Of a stretch of 64,000 bases of DNA, positions 1-11,654 are shown piece by piece. The notes below the pieces were generated by a model. The model did no database searches and was not told the DNA's origin. It saw only the letters and a list, made by a program, of their open reading frames with translations. The DNA is from Oscillospiraceae bacterium (GTDB taxonomy: Bacteria; Bacillota; Clostridia; Oscillospirales; Ruminococcaceae). Location: positions 1 to 64,000 of the forward strand of contig WRCY01000001.1 in the NCBI GenBank assembly GCA_009783695.1. The letters are read 5' to 3'. Each line of letters begins with the position of its first letter. Within the stretch, counting starts at the first letter, position 1. The translations under genes and the position numbers were made by a program.

Positions 1-1200
1 GCACAGGTTATAACTAACCTTTTAGGTAATGCAGTGAAGTTCACGCCCGAGGAAGGCTCGGTAATGCTTGCCGCAAAGTATATGAATGAAAAAAATGGAT
101 TTTGTTCCGTTCAAATCACGGTTTCCGACACAGGCATAGGCATAAGCCCCGAACAACAGAGCCAGTTATTTCAAACTTTTCATCAAGCAGAATCAAGCAC
201 AACGCGCAAATATGGGGGTACCGGCTTAGGTCTTGCCATTTCAAAGAACATTATTAATATGATGGAAGGCGAGATATGGGTTGAATCTGAGTTTGGAAAG
301 GGTGCGGCGTTCAAATTTACATTTAAGGCGAAGCGCGGTGAGGAAATGAAAGCAGAAGTGGGAAAAGATACTGTTGATTGGGGCGCAATGTCATTTTTAG
401 CTATTGATGATGACCCGGCCATATTAGAATACTTTGAGGAAATCATGGGTAGATTCGGCGCATCATGTGACACAGCATCAAGCGGAGAAGAAGCTCTCGG
501 CTTAGTAAAACTGCGGGGTGCGTACAATATTTATTTCGTGGACTGGAAAATGCCGGGTATGGACGGTTTAGCTTTAACCAGAGCGTTAAAGGACAAAAAA
601 TCCGAAGCCGACAACACCATTGTAATAATGATTTCGTCCGCCGAACTGAGCGCAATCGAAGACGAAGCAAGGAAGGCGGGCGTAGATAAGTTCTTGGCGA
701 AGCCCCTGTTTCCGTCTTCAATCAAAGAAGTTATAAATGAAACTCTCGGAATCATTCAAAAACCACTTGAAGACGAGCAGGATGATTTGTCGGGTTTGTT
801 TGCGGGTCGCTCTATATTGCTTGCAGAAGACGTTGATATTAACCGGGAAATCGTGCTGACTTTATTAGAGCCGGTTAATATTGAAGTTGACTGCGCGGAG
901 AATGGAGCGGAAGCTGTTCGGATTTTCAGTGAATCACCCGAAAAATACGATATGATATTTATGGATATTCAAATGCCCGTAATGGACGGATACGAAGCGA
1001 CGCGAAGTATCAGAGCGCTTGAAATTCCGAAGGCAAAAACTATACCTATTGTAGCAATGACCGCAAATGTTTTTCAAGATGATATTGATAAGTCTATCGC
1101 CTCGGGAATGAATGGACACTTAGGCAAACCTTTAGACTACGATGAGGTTATAGAAATGATGCGAAGGTACTTACTCGATAAGTCGGCGCTAGAAAATTAA
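1..1200 (+). CDS. Hybrid sensor histidine kinase, C-terminal part (HATPase_c + two REC domains); 5' end outside window
   Basis: Frame is open from base 1 (AQVITNLLGNAVKF); N/G boxes DTGIGISPEQQ and GGTGLGLAISK; REC motifs FVDWKMPGMDG and FMDIQMPVMDG. Confidence 0.9.
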   Translation, partial: AQVITNLLGNAVKFTPEEGSVMLAAKYMNEKNGFCSVQITVSDTGIGISPEQQSQLFQTFHQAESSTTRKYGGTGLGLAISKNIINMMEGEIWVESEFGKGAAFKFTFKAKRGEEMKAEVGKDTVDWGAMSFLAIDDDPAILEYFEEIMGRFGASCDTASSGEEALGLVKLRGAYNIYFVDWKMPGMDGLALTRALKDKKSEADNTIVIMISSAELSAIEDEARKAGVDKFLAKPLFPSSIKEVINETLGIIQKPLEDEQDDLSGLFAGRSILLAEDVDINREIVLTLLEPVNIEVDCAENGAEAVRIFSESPEKYDMIFMDIQMPVMDGYEATRSIRALEIPKAKTIPIVAMTANVFQDDIDKSIASGMNGHLGKPLDYDEVIEMMRRYLLDKSALEN

Positions 1201-1226
1201 TAAGAAATACAGGGGGAAATGAAAAA

Positions 1227-2912
1227 ATGAAAATTAATGGCGTAGATGTAGAATCCGGTATCAAACGCTTCGGAGGCAAGACGGACAGATATTTGAAAGT
1301 GTTACATTCTTTTGCTATGGGACTTGAGATAGACGACACACCGATGGAAATAACCTTTTCAAATGAAAACGCAGAAGAATCCTCTAAAAACATCCATAAA
1401 ATTAAGGGTGTGGCAGGCAATATAGGCGCCGTAGCCTTGTATGAAGCATTGGTAGAGTTTGAAAACATGCAGCGCACAGGAACTTTGGATAACATATTAT
1501 ATAATAATATATGGCTGCGCATGAAAGAAACAAAGGAAAGCATATTAAACGCAACCGGCAATGCCGCAGACATTGAACAGCGCCCGCAAGGCAGCATTAA
1601 TGAGCTTCGTGATTTGTTAATAGAGCTGCTCTTGACTTTAAAAATCAGTGAACCGACTAACTGTGAAGCCGCTGTAAAAGCATTATCAGCAAAAAGCTGG
1701 AAAACCATAAGCGGCGGTGAGTTGGATACTATCAACAAGGCGATATTGGATTACGATTATGACAAAGCGACCGAAGCTGTAAATAAAATAGTTTTAAATA
1801 ATAATTATAAAGGGGTATCGGAGGCGGTTAACGAAAAAGCAGTAAAATGCCTTATAAATAAGAATATTTCTGTTTTAATTGTAGATGATTCAAAAGAAAA
1901 CCTCAGTGCCTTGCGTGGTATACTTGAGGATTCATATACTATATACGTAGCCGCAAACGGAGAGCGTGCGCTGAAGGTCGCTGACAAGAATCTTCCCGAC
2001 ATCGTACTGCTTGACGTTGTGATGCCGGGGATTGACGGATTTGAAACATTAAAACTGATGAAAAGTGACAGCCGGTTTTTATATACGCCTGTCATATTCA
2101 TTACCGGGAGCGGAGATAGCTTCAGTGAAGCCCAGGGGCTTATGCTCGGCGCTGTTGACTATATCGTTAAGCCGTATAACCCGGACATTGTAAGTATTAA
2201 GGTACGTAATCAAATTGAAAACAAACTGCATCGCGACAGTTTGGAAGTGTTAGTGGAAAAGCGGACAGAAGAACTCCGCAAGTCTCAAGAAGCTATTATA
2301 TTCGGCATGTCCTTTTTGGCTGAACGCCGTGATTTGGGCACAGGAGAACACCTCAAAAGAATTAAACGGATGGCGGGATTGTTGGCTGAATGTCTTTTTC
2401 AAAAATATCCTGAAGTTATTTCGCTAAAAGAAATAAATAACATTGCATCATATTCTCCTTTGCACGATATAGGTAAAATCGTTATTTCAGACACCATATT
2501 GCTTAAACCCGCAAAATTGACTTCGGAAGAATTTGAAATAATGAAATCCCATACCATTCAAGGAGCCGATATGCTTTTGCAAACAAAAGAATTATTGGAT
2601 TCCGGAGCAGATAATTTGATGGTCGCGGTAGACATTGCGTTGTATCATCATGAAAAATTTGACGGCTCGGGCTATCCGAAAGGATTAAAAGGTGAAGAAA
2701 TCCCGTTATCTGCAAGAATTGTTGCTTTAGTCGATGTTTATGATGCGCTGACCAGCAGAAGAGAGTATAAAGATGCATTCACACACGAGACTGCCTTGGA
2801 TATTATACTGAACGGAGACGGTCGCACTCAGCCTGAACATTTTGACCCGTTAGTTCTCGAAGTATTTAAATTATATTCAAATAAGTTCATAGAAAAACAG
2901 CACAATATTTAA
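1227..2912 (+). CDS. Hpt-like domain + REC + HD-GYP domain response regulator (putative c-di-GMP phosphodiesterase)
   Basis: NIHKIKGVAGNIGA (Hpt-like His), VLLDVVMPGIDG (REC), HDIGK and HHEKFDGSGYPKGLKGEEIPL (HD-GYP). Confidence 0.85.
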   Translation: MKINGVDVESGIKRFGGKTDRYLKVLHSFAMGLEIDDTPMEITFSNENAEESSKNIHKIKGVAGNIGAVALYEALVEFENMQRTGTLDNILYNNIWLRMKETKESILNATGNAADIEQRPQGSINELRDLLIELLLTLKISEPTNCEAAVKALSAKSWKTISGGELDTINKAILDYDYDKATEAVNKIVLNNNYKGVSEAVNEKAVKCLINKNISVLIVDDSKENLSALRGILEDSYTIYVAANGERALKVADKNLPDIVLLDVVMPGIDGFETLKLMKSDSRFLYTPVIFITGSGDSFSEAQGLMLGAVDYIVKPYNPDIVSIKVRNQIENKLHRDSLEVLVEKRTEELRKSQEAIIFGMSFLAERRDLGTGEHLKRIKRMAGLLAECLFQKYPEVISLKEINNIASYSPLHDIGKIVISDTILLKPAKLTSEEFEIMKSHTIQGADMLLQTKELLDSGADNLMVAVDIALYHHEKFDGSGYPKGLKGEEIPLSARIVALVDVYDALTSRREYKDAFTHETALDIILNGDGRTQPEHFDPLVLEVFKLYSNKFIEKQHNI

Positions 2913-2974
2913 GGTATGTCCTTTCGTCTATATGAACATATAACGTTTTTATGAAATAAGCAAGGAGCATATAC

Positions 2975-5077
2975 ATGAATAAACGGGTTAGAAAATTTAT
3001 AGGGATAAACATCGGACAGGTGTTGTTTGTTTTTATTGCCTTTTTAACAATGGTACTTGTCAGTTATTTCTACGTCGGTAACATTGTTTCCCAGCAAATG
3101 CGTTCAATCGGCGAAGAAACGATGAATACCATGCAGGCGACCATAACCGGCAATTTGGTGGGGTCGGAGCTTATGTTTGCCAACGTTATACAAAGCGTAG
3201 AAGCCATGTTGAAAGAAAATCAAAGCAATGAAGATATTTGGGATTATTTAATTTCAATAAATACATATTTTAGTGAAAACCATTCTGCTATATCCGGATT
3301 TTTATCGGTATATGCTTATATCAGAGATGAATTTTTAGACGGTTCGCTTTGGATACCTCCGGAAAATTATTACGCGCCTTCACGCCCCTGGCATATCGGC
3401 GCAGTAAAAAATGAGGACAGCATTTATATATCAGAGCCTTATTTAGATGCTGATACCGGCGGAATATGTATCACGTTTTCTCAGCAGGTTTTTGACGCTT
3501 TCGGACAACCGGCGGGCATCGTTGCGATTGATATAGATATAACGAAGGTCACTGATTTTATCGCCGACCAAACAATTGCTAACGATGGTTATGGTGTGTT
3601 GCTTAACGACCAAATGCGCTTTTCAATACATCGCGATATTGATTTAATTGGTATTCATATTAATGTTGCCGGCGGTGAATACTCGATTTTAGAACAGATA
3701 ATTTTAGATGGAAAAGAAGTTTCTGCCGTCCGGTTTTTAAATGCCGACGACGTAGATTCTATTGCATTTTTCCGTACTATTTTTAATGGATGGCATATTG
3801 GAATCATAGTCCCGCGTTCAAACTATTATGAACAAGTGTATACAATGGGTATTGTTCTAAGCATCATAGGTGGCGGCTTAATGCTTATTTTAGCTTATAT
3901 ATTAATTCGCACCCGTGCGCAAAAAATGCGTTCAGATGAAAAAAATATGGACAAAAGCGACTTTTTGACACGTATGAGCCATGAAATGCGAACGCCGATG
4001 AACGCTATTATCGGCATAACAGAAATCGCAAAAAATGTTAATGAGCTGGAAAAAATACATAACTGTTTAATTAAAATTGAAAGTGCTGCGAACCATCTGT
4101 TGGGCGTGATTAATGATGTTTTAGACATGTCTAAAATTGAAGTGGGAAAGCTTGAATTATCTGAAACAGACTTTTTATTTAATGATATGCTGGAACAAAT
4201 TATATCAGTAGTGGCTGTAAATATAGACAAAAAGAAGCAGCAATTTACAGTACATGCAGACCAAAACATTCCGCATGCCATAACAGCCGATAAGCAAAGG
4301 TTGGCGCAGGTAATTACAAATCTTATAAGCAACGCCAATAAGTTCACGCCCGAAAACGGAAACATCAAATTGATGGTGTGCAAAGAAAATGAAGCAGAGA
4401 ACGGCTGTCTGCTCCGTATTGAAGTATGGGATAACGGCATAGGTATTTCTAAAGAGCAGCAGTCACGCCTGTTTCAGCCCTTTGAGCAAGCCGACGGCAG
4501 CACATCGAGAAAATATGGCGGAACCGGCTTAGGGCTGGCAATCTCTAAGAAAATAATCAACCTGATGAACGGTGATATTTGGATAGAATCTGAATTAGGT
4601 AAAGGTACTCGGTTTATTTTTACAGCGCTTGTCGGCATAGGGAGCACCGAGAAGGCAATCGCTTCTGATAGTCAAGACGATGATTATGACGGGCTCTTTA
4701 AAGGAAAACGAATTATACTTGCCGAGGACGTTGAAATTAACCGGGAAATCGTAATGTCGCTGCTTGAACCGACATTAGTAGAGATTAACTGTGCGGAAAA
4801 TGGTGCGGAGGCTTTGCGTATATTCCGTGAATCATTCGGCAAATTTGATATGATATTTATGGATTTGCAAATGCCGGAAATGGACGGGCATGAAGCTACA
4901 CGGAAAATCCGCGCTTCGGGACTGCCTAACGCGAAAGAAATCCCCATTATCGCAATGACAGCCAACGTATTTCGCGAAGATGTGGAGCAGTGCATAAAAT
5001 CAGGCATGAACGCCCATGTTGGCAAGCCTCTTAATATTAATGAAGTCTTAAAGATGATGAAAAAATATTTGATATGA
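2975..5077 (+). CDS. Hybrid histidine kinase with N-terminal dCache-like extracellular sensor and C-terminal REC
   Basis: Two TM segments flanking a Cache-like region (PSRPWHIGAVKNEDSIYISEPYLDADTGG), MSHEMRTPMNAIIG H-box, FMDLQMPEMDG REC. Confidence 0.88.
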   Translation: MNKRVRKFIGINIGQVLFVFIAFLTMVLVSYFYVGNIVSQQMRSIGEETMNTMQATITGNLVGSELMFANVIQSVEAMLKENQSNEDIWDYLISINTYFSENHSAISGFLSVYAYIRDEFLDGSLWIPPENYYAPSRPWHIGAVKNEDSIYISEPYLDADTGGICITFSQQVFDAFGQPAGIVAIDIDITKVTDFIADQTIANDGYGVLLNDQMRFSIHRDIDLIGIHINVAGGEYSILEQIILDGKEVSAVRFLNADDVDSIAFFRTIFNGWHIGIIVPRSNYYEQVYTMGIVLSIIGGGLMLILAYILIRTRAQKMRSDEKNMDKSDFLTRMSHEMRTPMNAIIGITEIAKNVNELEKIHNCLIKIESAANHLLGVINDVLDMSKIEVGKLELSETDFLFNDMLEQIISVVAVNIDKKKQQFTVHADQNIPHAITADKQRLAQVITNLISNANKFTPENGNIKLMVCKENEAENGCLLRIEVWDNGIGISKEQQSRLFQPFEQADGSTSRKYGGTGLGLAISKKIINLMNGDIWIESELGKGTRFIFTALVGIGSTEKAIASDSQDDDYDGLFKGKRIILAEDVEINREIVMSLLEPTLVEINCAENGAEALRIFRESFGKFDMIFMDLQMPEMDGHEATRKIRASGLPNAKEIPIIAMTANVFREDVEQCIKSGMNAHVGKPLNINEVLKMMKKYLI

Positions 5078-5093
5078 GAAAGGGTGTGTAAAT

Positions 5094-5327
5094 ATGGAGC
5101 AACATATAGAATTAGAAAAATATTTCAAAAAGCACGCACCTTCAACTGTATACCATAAATTAACTGTCCGTGCAATCAACGCATTAGTGCGCGGAGGAAT
5201 TACAACAATGGACGAGCTTTGTTCTGTTTCTGTAGAAAAACTTAACCGTGTTCGTAATTTAGGAGAAAAATGTCTTGAAATGGCATTGTTTATGCGGAAT
5301 AAATACGAGTCGGAAAAAAACAAATAA
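5094..5327 (+). CDS. Small stand-alone protein resembling the RNA polymerase alpha C-terminal domain (helix-hairpin-helix)
   Basis: LTVRAINALVRGGITTMDELCSVSVEKLNRVRNLGEKCLEM aligns by eye with [42 protein letters not shown] of rpoA in this window. Confidence 0.75.
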   Translation: MEQHIELEKYFKKHAPSTVYHKLTVRAINALVRGGITTMDELCSVSVEKLNRVRNLGEKCLEMALFMRNKYESEKNK

Positions 5328-5411
5328 GTAGTTTTACTAATATAAAAACGCTACATAAAAAGGCAGGGATGGAAAACGTGGATACACCATGTTTAAGCAT
5401 ATCACACCTTC

Positions 5412-8405
5412 CTAATCTGGGTAAAGTCCCTTTTTTATTAATTCGGCAAGCGTTGCAGCCGCGATTTCAAATTCATAATTTTCAATCTGCTGAACCAGTT
5501 TCTCCGTTCCCGGAATTTTGCGGATTTCATTTAACAGATTAACGCACTGAGGGTTTATGTTTTCCAGCATAGGTTCTAATTCTTCAAACAACGCCAGCGC
5601 CTGTTCAACATTTAAAGTCTGCTTTACAAGGGTATCCTGCTCAGAGCTGTTAAGCATCGGAGCAAGCTCGCTGAGTACCCGCTCTAATTCGGAATGAAGC
5701 AGACCCATTTTACTTTCCCAAATTGAAGCTGTCCCGAATTTAAGCAAAAACTCCACCTCCGATGCAGCCTTTTGCAGTTCCGGCATATTAATTAGCCCCG
5801 CATTGCCTTTTAGGGTATGCGCCAGTCTATGGGCGAGTTTTGTGTCGCCTGCTTTAAACGCGTCGGCAATATCGTTGTGCGTAGTTCGGTTATTCTTAGC
5901 AAAATTAATACGTAGTTTTTTTTGCAGTTCTCCGTTATTATCGTGCTCATCTATAAGACCTGTGCTTACAGGATTTAAATACTTTAACAAGACACGCCAT
6001 AACTCCTGCGACGTAAAAGGTTTTCCCAAACAGTCCGGCATTCCGTTTTTCTCATATTTTTCAATTTCGCTTTTCATAACATTTGCCGTCACAGCTATTA
6101 TAGGCGTACCTGTATTCATCTCTGCTATTTTTGATGCAGCTTCCATACCATCCATTACCGGCATGAACATGTCCATGAAAATTAAATCAAATGGCTTTTT
6201 GTCTGAATCTATGCGCTCCTTAACCATATCAACTCCGATTTTACCATTGTCTGCTACCGAAGCCCTAATTCCAACACGCATAAGGTGCTCGCAAATGACC
6301 TCCTGATTCATAGGATTATCATCGCAAACCAAAACGAAAGCATCAAAGTAAGGCTTTTTGAGAAGGGCGTAGTCCTCACGGGCAGAAAGCTTCTCTTCAG
6401 ACGCTATTGTTTCAAATGTTATTTCGAAGCTGAAAGTACTGCCGGCACCGGGCGAACTCTCTACCATCAGATTTCCACCCATAAGCTCAATTATATTTTT
6501 GACGATTGCAAGCCCGAGCCCGCTTCCGCCGTAATTGCGCGTTGTACTGGAATCTGCCTGGATAAAAGGGTCAAAAATTTTTTCAATCTGCTTGGTAGTC
6601 ATTCCTATGCCTTTATCTTTTACTTCAAAGTATAACGTTGAGCTCCCGTTTTCTGAACTTTTTACTGTCGATGAAAGCCTAACCGTCCCAACCTCAGTAA
6701 ATTTTACGGCATTGGATAAAAGATTCATAAGCACTTGATACAATCTCACTTGGTCGCCCATCAACATTTTATCCGGCGGTTGCTCTACGTAAATACTAAG
6801 GTCTAAGCCTTTTTCCTTAACGGCAGGAAGAACGACTGACTGGCAGCGTACGAAAACGTCATGCAGGACGAAGGGTGCACATTCCAGTTCCATTTTTCCC
6901 GATTCGATTTTTGAGATGTCAAGGATGTCATTTATTATTCGCAGCAGCCATCCGGTACTGCTTGTAATTTTGCCCAAATAATCCTTGACTTGCGCCATAT
7001 TGTTGCAATCCAAGGCAAGCTCCGCAAATCCCATGATACTGTTCATGGGAGTGCGGATTTCATGGCTCATGGTTGCTAAGAATTCAGACTTTGCGCGATT
7101 GGCGAGCTCGGCGGTGACCTGCGCCTCTTTTAAGTTTAATGTTATATCAATGAGGTGCCCCCATACTTTCTGCGTTGTCCGCGCCAGTTCCCCAATCTCA
7201 TCATTGCGTGCGATGCCGTAAATATTATTCTCATCGCGGTCAGATACAGATACGCTGTGAGTAAGCTGCGCCAGCGGTTTGAAAACTAATTGCCGTGTTA
7301 ACAGTGCGCTTATTGTTACATAAATAAAAAACGCCAAAATTAAAACAATCACCAGCGGCAGAATATTTCTGACATTGAACAATGCACCTGAGTTATAGAA
7401 TGTTACCGTCATCCAATTAGTATTCGGAATAGGGGCAATCGACAAATATTGAAAATCATTACCGGAGAGCTTAATGACCTCCGGCTCTGTTCGTCCGTAA
7501 AAAATTGCCGGGCTTCTTTGATACCTGTTTATGGCGGATATAAAATCACCGTCCGAATTGATGGTCAGTATGTGCTTTTCCTCGAGGTAAGTATTATCAA
7601 TGTTTATGATGTCGGGCTCAGGAACGGCGCTGTCCATTTGGATGATTCCCCTGTGGTCTATAACAAACCCTCTCACTCGTTCGTTGTCGTACAAGCTAAA
7701 TAACTCATTAAAAATTTCATCATACTGTACCGCTGAGCAAAATACTCCCACGGTTTTACCGTCTTGCTTTACCTTATGGTTTATCCATAAACGGCGAGTA
7801 TCAGTTATCTTGCAAATATCAACCTGCAGGGTGAAATCAAAAACCGAGCCAACGGCGGTAAAGAACCACTGGTCATATAGGTTGTTCGGGTTAAGCGTAT
7901 AAGGTAAGCTGCCCGGAACGCTTCCATCTTCAAGCAAAGGCGTGAATTTTTCAAGCGGGGCATCGCTGTTGACTGAATACTCGTGCTTTGAATCCAATAT
8001 AGCAAAATATAAGCCGTTGATTTGCAACATATCGGCATAAAACATCATCTCCTTATAAGCGGAAGCCTTTTTTTCCGGGTTTCCTTCATCGGCAAACCAC
8101 TCGATTATGTTTTCGGAACCCGACATATGCTGAACCAGCGAAATTTCTTTGCTTAAATGTGCACTGAATGTATTCACGGAATCTGTAGTGTAAAAACGTA
8201 CATAGTCAGTAGATGCGGCGTCAACCAAATTATTGATTAAAAATCCGCATACAGCTACTGTAATCGTTAGGATTAAAACAGTAAAGAATATATTCAGATT
8301 TTTGAAACGCACAGCAAGCCTGCTTTTGCTTTTCATGCTCCGTTTACCCTCGGAACCATCCGTTCTCACAGGTTGACCCATTTTATACGTTGTCTCCCTT
8401 CTCAA
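5412..8405 (-). CDS. Hybrid histidine kinase (Cache-like sensor, HAMP-like, HisKA, HATPase, REC, Hpt)
   Basis: [52 protein letters not shown]; start may be internal (MKSKSR). Confidence 0.88.
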   Translation of the reverse strand: MRRETTYKMGQPVRTDGSEGKRSMKSKSRLAVRFKNLNIFFTVLILTITVAVCGFLINNLVDAASTDYVRFYTTDSVNTFSAHLSKEISLVQHMSGSENIIEWFADEGNPEKKASAYKEMMFYADMLQINGLYFAILDSKHEYSVNSDAPLEKFTPLLEDGSVPGSLPYTLNPNNLYDQWFFTAVGSVFDFTLQVDICKITDTRRLWINHKVKQDGKTVGVFCSAVQYDEIFNELFSLYDNERVRGFVIDHRGIIQMDSAVPEPDIINIDNTYLEEKHILTINSDGDFISAINRYQRSPAIFYGRTEPEVIKLSGNDFQYLSIAPIPNTNWMTVTFYNSGALFNVRNILPLVIVLILAFFIYVTISALLTRQLVFKPLAQLTHSVSVSDRDENNIYGIARNDEIGELARTTQKVWGHLIDITLNLKEAQVTAELANRAKSEFLATMSHEIRTPMNSIMGFAELALDCNNMAQVKDYLGKITSSTGWLLRIINDILDISKIESGKMELECAPFVLHDVFVRCQSVVLPAVKEKGLDLSIYVEQPPDKMLMGDQVRLYQVLMNLLSNAVKFTEVGTVRLSSTVKSSENGSSTLYFEVKDKGIGMTTKQIEKIFDPFIQADSSTTRNYGGSGLGLAIVKNIIELMGGNLMVESSPGAGSTFSFEITFETIASEEKLSAREDYALLKKPYFDAFVLVCDDNPMNQEVICEHLMRVGIRASVADNGKIGVDMVKERIDSDKKPFDLIFMDMFMPVMDGMEAASKIAEMNTGTPIIAVTANVMKSEIEKYEKNGMPDCLGKPFTSQELWRVLLKYLNPVSTGLIDEHDNNGELQKKLRINFAKNNRTTHNDIADAFKAGDTKLAHRLAHTLKGNAGLINMPELQKAASEVEFLLKFGTASIWESKMGLLHSELERVLSELAPMLNSSEQDTLVKQTLNVEQALALFEELEPMLENINPQCVNLLNEIRKIPGTEKLVQQIENYEFEIAAATLAELIKKGLYPD

Positions 8406-8410
8406 AATTG

Positions 8411-9292
8411 TTATTTAATTAAGTTGCTTACCCTCAAGAAGTTTTCCGCTACATCTTTCGCATATTCGCCTTCTACGTTGACCTTGTAATTCAAGTCGCG
8501 CATAATTTCATCAGTCAGCAGTCCAACAAGCTTGTTAAGCACCTCTAACAGCTCAGGGTATTTTTCCGCCGTATCGTCCCTAATAATAATTGCCCCGTGA
8601 TATGGCGGGAAAAATTGTTTGTCATCTTCCAATACTACAAGATTGGATTCAATAAGCATCCCGTCAGTGGAGTAAACCTCAAGCACTTGGATTTCATCAT
8701 TAATAAGGGCTTGATAATGTGAGGCGGGGTTAACTACCCTTTCTTCCTTGAAAGTCATGTCATATGTAATTTTCAAATTGGGAAGACCGTCATGCCTGTT
8801 AAAGAATTCTGCAAAGCCGCCGAGAACAAAATCCGGCGACACCTCTGCCAAATCCGAAATGGTTTTAAGGTTGTGTTCTACGGCGGTATCTGCCCTAACC
8901 GCCAAGGCAAAAGTATTGTTAAAACCGAGCGGGTCAAGCATACGCAGGCTGTACCTTTCCATCAATTCTCTTGCGGAGATTTCATAAGTCTCTTCATAGC
9001 TTTTTACATCGGAAAACCTAAGAAAGCTTCCGTATACAGTTCCGGTATACTCCATATATAAATCAACGGCTCCGGTTCTTGTGGCGGCAAAAAGCACATC
9101 TGACGCCAAATCGCTTTTATATGTAACGATTATGTCAGTATTATCTTCAATAAGCAATGTGAGCATATATCCTATGATATATTGCTCTGTGAAATCCTTT
9201 GCGCCCACCACAACACTTTGACCGCTTTGCGAACAACCTGTGGGTATCCCGCAAACGAATAGAAATACCATAAGTAATTTTAACTTTCTCAT
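8411..9292 (-). CDS. Glycine betaine/osmoprotectant ABC-type substrate-binding lipoprotein (OpuAC/OpuCC-like)
   Basis: Lipobox [31 protein letters not shown] and [12 protein letters not shown] typical of the family. Confidence 0.8.
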   Translation of the reverse strand: MRKLKLLMVFLFVCGIPTGCSQSGQSVVVGAKDFTEQYIIGYMLTLLIEDNTDIIVTYKSDLASDVLFAATRTGAVDLYMEYTGTVYGSFLRFSDVKSYEETYEISARELMERYSLRMLDPLGFNNTFALAVRADTAVEHNLKTISDLAEVSPDFVLGGFAEFFNRHDGLPNLKITYDMTFKEERVVNPASHYQALINDEIQVLEVYSTDGMLIESNLVVLEDDKQFFPPYHGAIIIRDDTAEKYPELLEVLNKLVGLLTDEIMRDLNYKVNVEGEYAKDVAENFLRVSNLIK

Positions 9293-9719
9293 AAAATCTC
9301 CTTTATTTTAATACGACTATTAATATTATACATGATAAAAACTTAAAAAACTGCGATTGTTCCATATTTGTCACAGAACCAACAAGCTGCTAAGCAAAAA
9401 TTAAGCTACCTAAAATAGATACTGCCTACTTCTTTCTGTTTTTAAAAATTTACTCAAAGCACATTGTTATTTTTTATACAAGGCACATTTTTTTGTTTTG
9501 GAAAAAATATATTGCTTTTTACGTAAGTTTTTAATATAATAATAAGTATAAATAATCAAACATAATTATTTGGGGCGATTTCCATTTGTCAAGCCTTTTT
9601 ACACTCTTTTTGAAATTACTTTTAAATCTCGTTGATTTCAAACGCTTGCTTCCTCAAAAATGCTTGTTATGGGACTTAGGGAGTTTTCAAGAAAAACTAT
9701 AGATAAACGGAGGTGTTCG

Positions 9720-11654
9720 ATGAAAAAAATTACTATATTCGTTATCTGTATAGCTTTAATATGCGGTACAATGTTCTACTTAATATCCATGCCGCGAAAT
9801 ATGTCTGATATGACCGCTTCACAGGGTGTGCTTGACCTTACCGATGAGGACTTTTCCCGCTCGCTTTTTCTTCTTAACGGTGAGTGGGAGTATCACCACG
9901 GAAAACTTTACACACCGGAAGATTTTTCAAGCAATGCGGGACTTGACGGGGACTTTATCATCGCTCCTACAGCGTGGCATCATGCAGAGTCCTCGCTTTA
10001 CGGTGTTGCCACGTTCCGATTGATTGTCAAGACGGACGAGCCGGAACTGTTAATGTTTATCCCCGAAATGATGGACGCGAGTATTATATGGATAAACAAT
10101 AGAATAGTCTTTGAAGCGGGTGTAATAGGCGAAACAAAATCTGAAACCGCAGCAAGGTCAAGGAGTGCCTTTGCGAGTTTCTCGCCCGTGAGCGGTCAAG
10201 TTGAAATCGTTATACAAGCGGCAAATTATGATATAATTGAAAGCTGGGGAACTTTCGGGATTGAAATAGGAAAATCGAATGTTCTGCTCACCGATGCAAT
10301 CAGCCGCAGGGTTTTGGTGGGAATCTTTATCGGGTTACTGCTAACTTTGTTTATATATCAAGGAACACTGTTTTTCTACCGCCGTAAAGACTTGGGAAAC
10401 CTCTTCATAGCATTGCTGTGTATTTTTGGTGCAGGGTTCTTCGCGTTAGAACGAAACGGATTCGCTTCCCTTTTTTTATCTGACGGGGTTGGCGTTGGGT
10501 TGAATCGTTTATATTATCTGTTATTGGTATTACAAACATTTACCGTAATCGGCTTTATAATCATCACATTAAAAATACCGGTAAAAAGGTTCATGCTTTC
10601 TTTTTACTGCGTGTTCTTAATAATAATGCTTTTCATCGTTTTTCTTCCTTTCAGCCTATGGAATACGCCATTTTCTTATACCGGTCTTATTCCGGCGGTA
10701 TTTGCCTATATTAGTGCTGTACGTTCAAAAAAACTCAAAGAAAACCCATTTAACATTCTGCTTGTTTCTTCGATAATTGTTTACAATGTATGGAATCATT
10801 TCTGCTGGTATGTATTAAAAGATACGTTCTATATGCAGAATGTCGCAAGCTATATGTTTTTTGTTGTTAGTCAATGTATAATTCTTTCTGTCGGTCATGT
10901 TGAAACAAAACGCAAAGAAGAGTTATCTACAGAACAAAGTGTGATTTTAGGTAACTTGAATCGGCTTAAAACTGAATTTCTGCAAGATATGAGCCATGAA
11001 ATGAAAACGCCCCTAACGCTCATCGCTACCGGAATTGACTACACAGACAGGGAAATAAAAAAAGAAAACGGAAATATCTCGAAAGTTATAACGGTTCTTG
11101 AAAAATCACGAAACGAAACACAGCGGCTTGGGCGAATGATTGAGGGTATGCTAAAATTGTCTACCATGAGTGAAATCAGCGAAAATCGCAGACGTTTAGA
11201 CTTTGCGGATTTGTTAGTAAACAGTGCAGAAACATTTAGATTGGCTTTTGAGCAGCGTAATAACAGCCTGAAAATAGAAATAATGCCGGATTTACCCGAT
11301 GTGTTTGTAGAAAAAGACAGGTTTATTCAAGTTATAGTCAACTTGCTCTCGAACGCAACAGAGCATACACAAGGCGGTTCGATTGCTCTCATTGCTGATT
11401 ATGACAGTTCTTTTATAACCGTTAAGGTAACGGATACAGGGTGTGGTATACCGCCCGAAGTTTTCCCGAATATATTCAAACGCGGAATATCGGGCAGAAA
11501 CGGGACGGGGTATGGTCTTAATCTGTGCAGAATAATCGTTGAAGCACATGGAGGAACAATCGAAATAGAAAGCGAGCCGAATATGGGTACTACTGCAGCA
11601 TTTACCGTTCCGGTTTACGGCGGACAGGAGGTCGGGCGTGATTATAAAAGATAA
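9720..11654 (+). CDS. Sensor histidine kinase with 7TMR-DISM-type N-terminus
   Basis: LLNGEWEYHHGKLYTPEDF, seven-TM block, MSHEMKTPLTLIATG, GYGLNLCRIIVEAHGG; GGAGG upstream of ATG 9720. Confidence 0.82.
   Translation: MKKITIFVICIALICGTMFYLISMPRNMSDMTASQGVLDLTDEDFSRSLFLLNGEWEYHHGKLYTPEDFSSNAGLDGDFIIAPTAWHHAESSLYGVATFRLIVKTDEPELLMFIPEMMDASIIWINNRIVFEAGVIGETKSETAARSRSAFASFSPVSGQVEIVIQAANYDIIESWGTFGIEIGKSNVLLTDAISRRVLVGIFIGLLLTLFIYQGTLFFYRRKDLGNLFIALLCIFGAGFFALERNGFASLFLSDGVGVGLNRLYYLLLVLQTFTVIGFIIITLKIPVKRFMLSFYCVFLIIMLFIVFLPFSLWNTPFSYTGLIPAVFAYISAVRSKKLKENPFNILLVSSIIVYNVWNHFCWYVLKDTFYMQNVASYMFFVVSQCIILSVGHVETKRKEELSTEQSVILGNLNRLKTEFLQDMSHEMKTPLTLIATGIDYTDREIKKENGNISKVITVLEKSRNETQRLGRMIEGMLKLSTMSEISENRRRLDFADLLVNSAETFRLAFEQRNNSLKIEIMPDLPDVFVEKDRFIQVIVNLLSNATEHTQGGSIALIADYDSSFITVKVTDTGCGIPPEVFPNIFKRGISGRNGTGYGLNLCRIIVEAHGGTIEIESEPNMGTTAAFTVPVYGGQEVGRDYKR

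Noticed and set aside
183-755. Antisense ORFs listed opposite the first hybrid kinase
   Set aside because: No domain signal, no RBS, fully overlapped by a strongly supported CDS; the same reasoning applies to the other antisense ORFs across the window, e.g. opposite lysS, argF, GH3, pheA and aroC.
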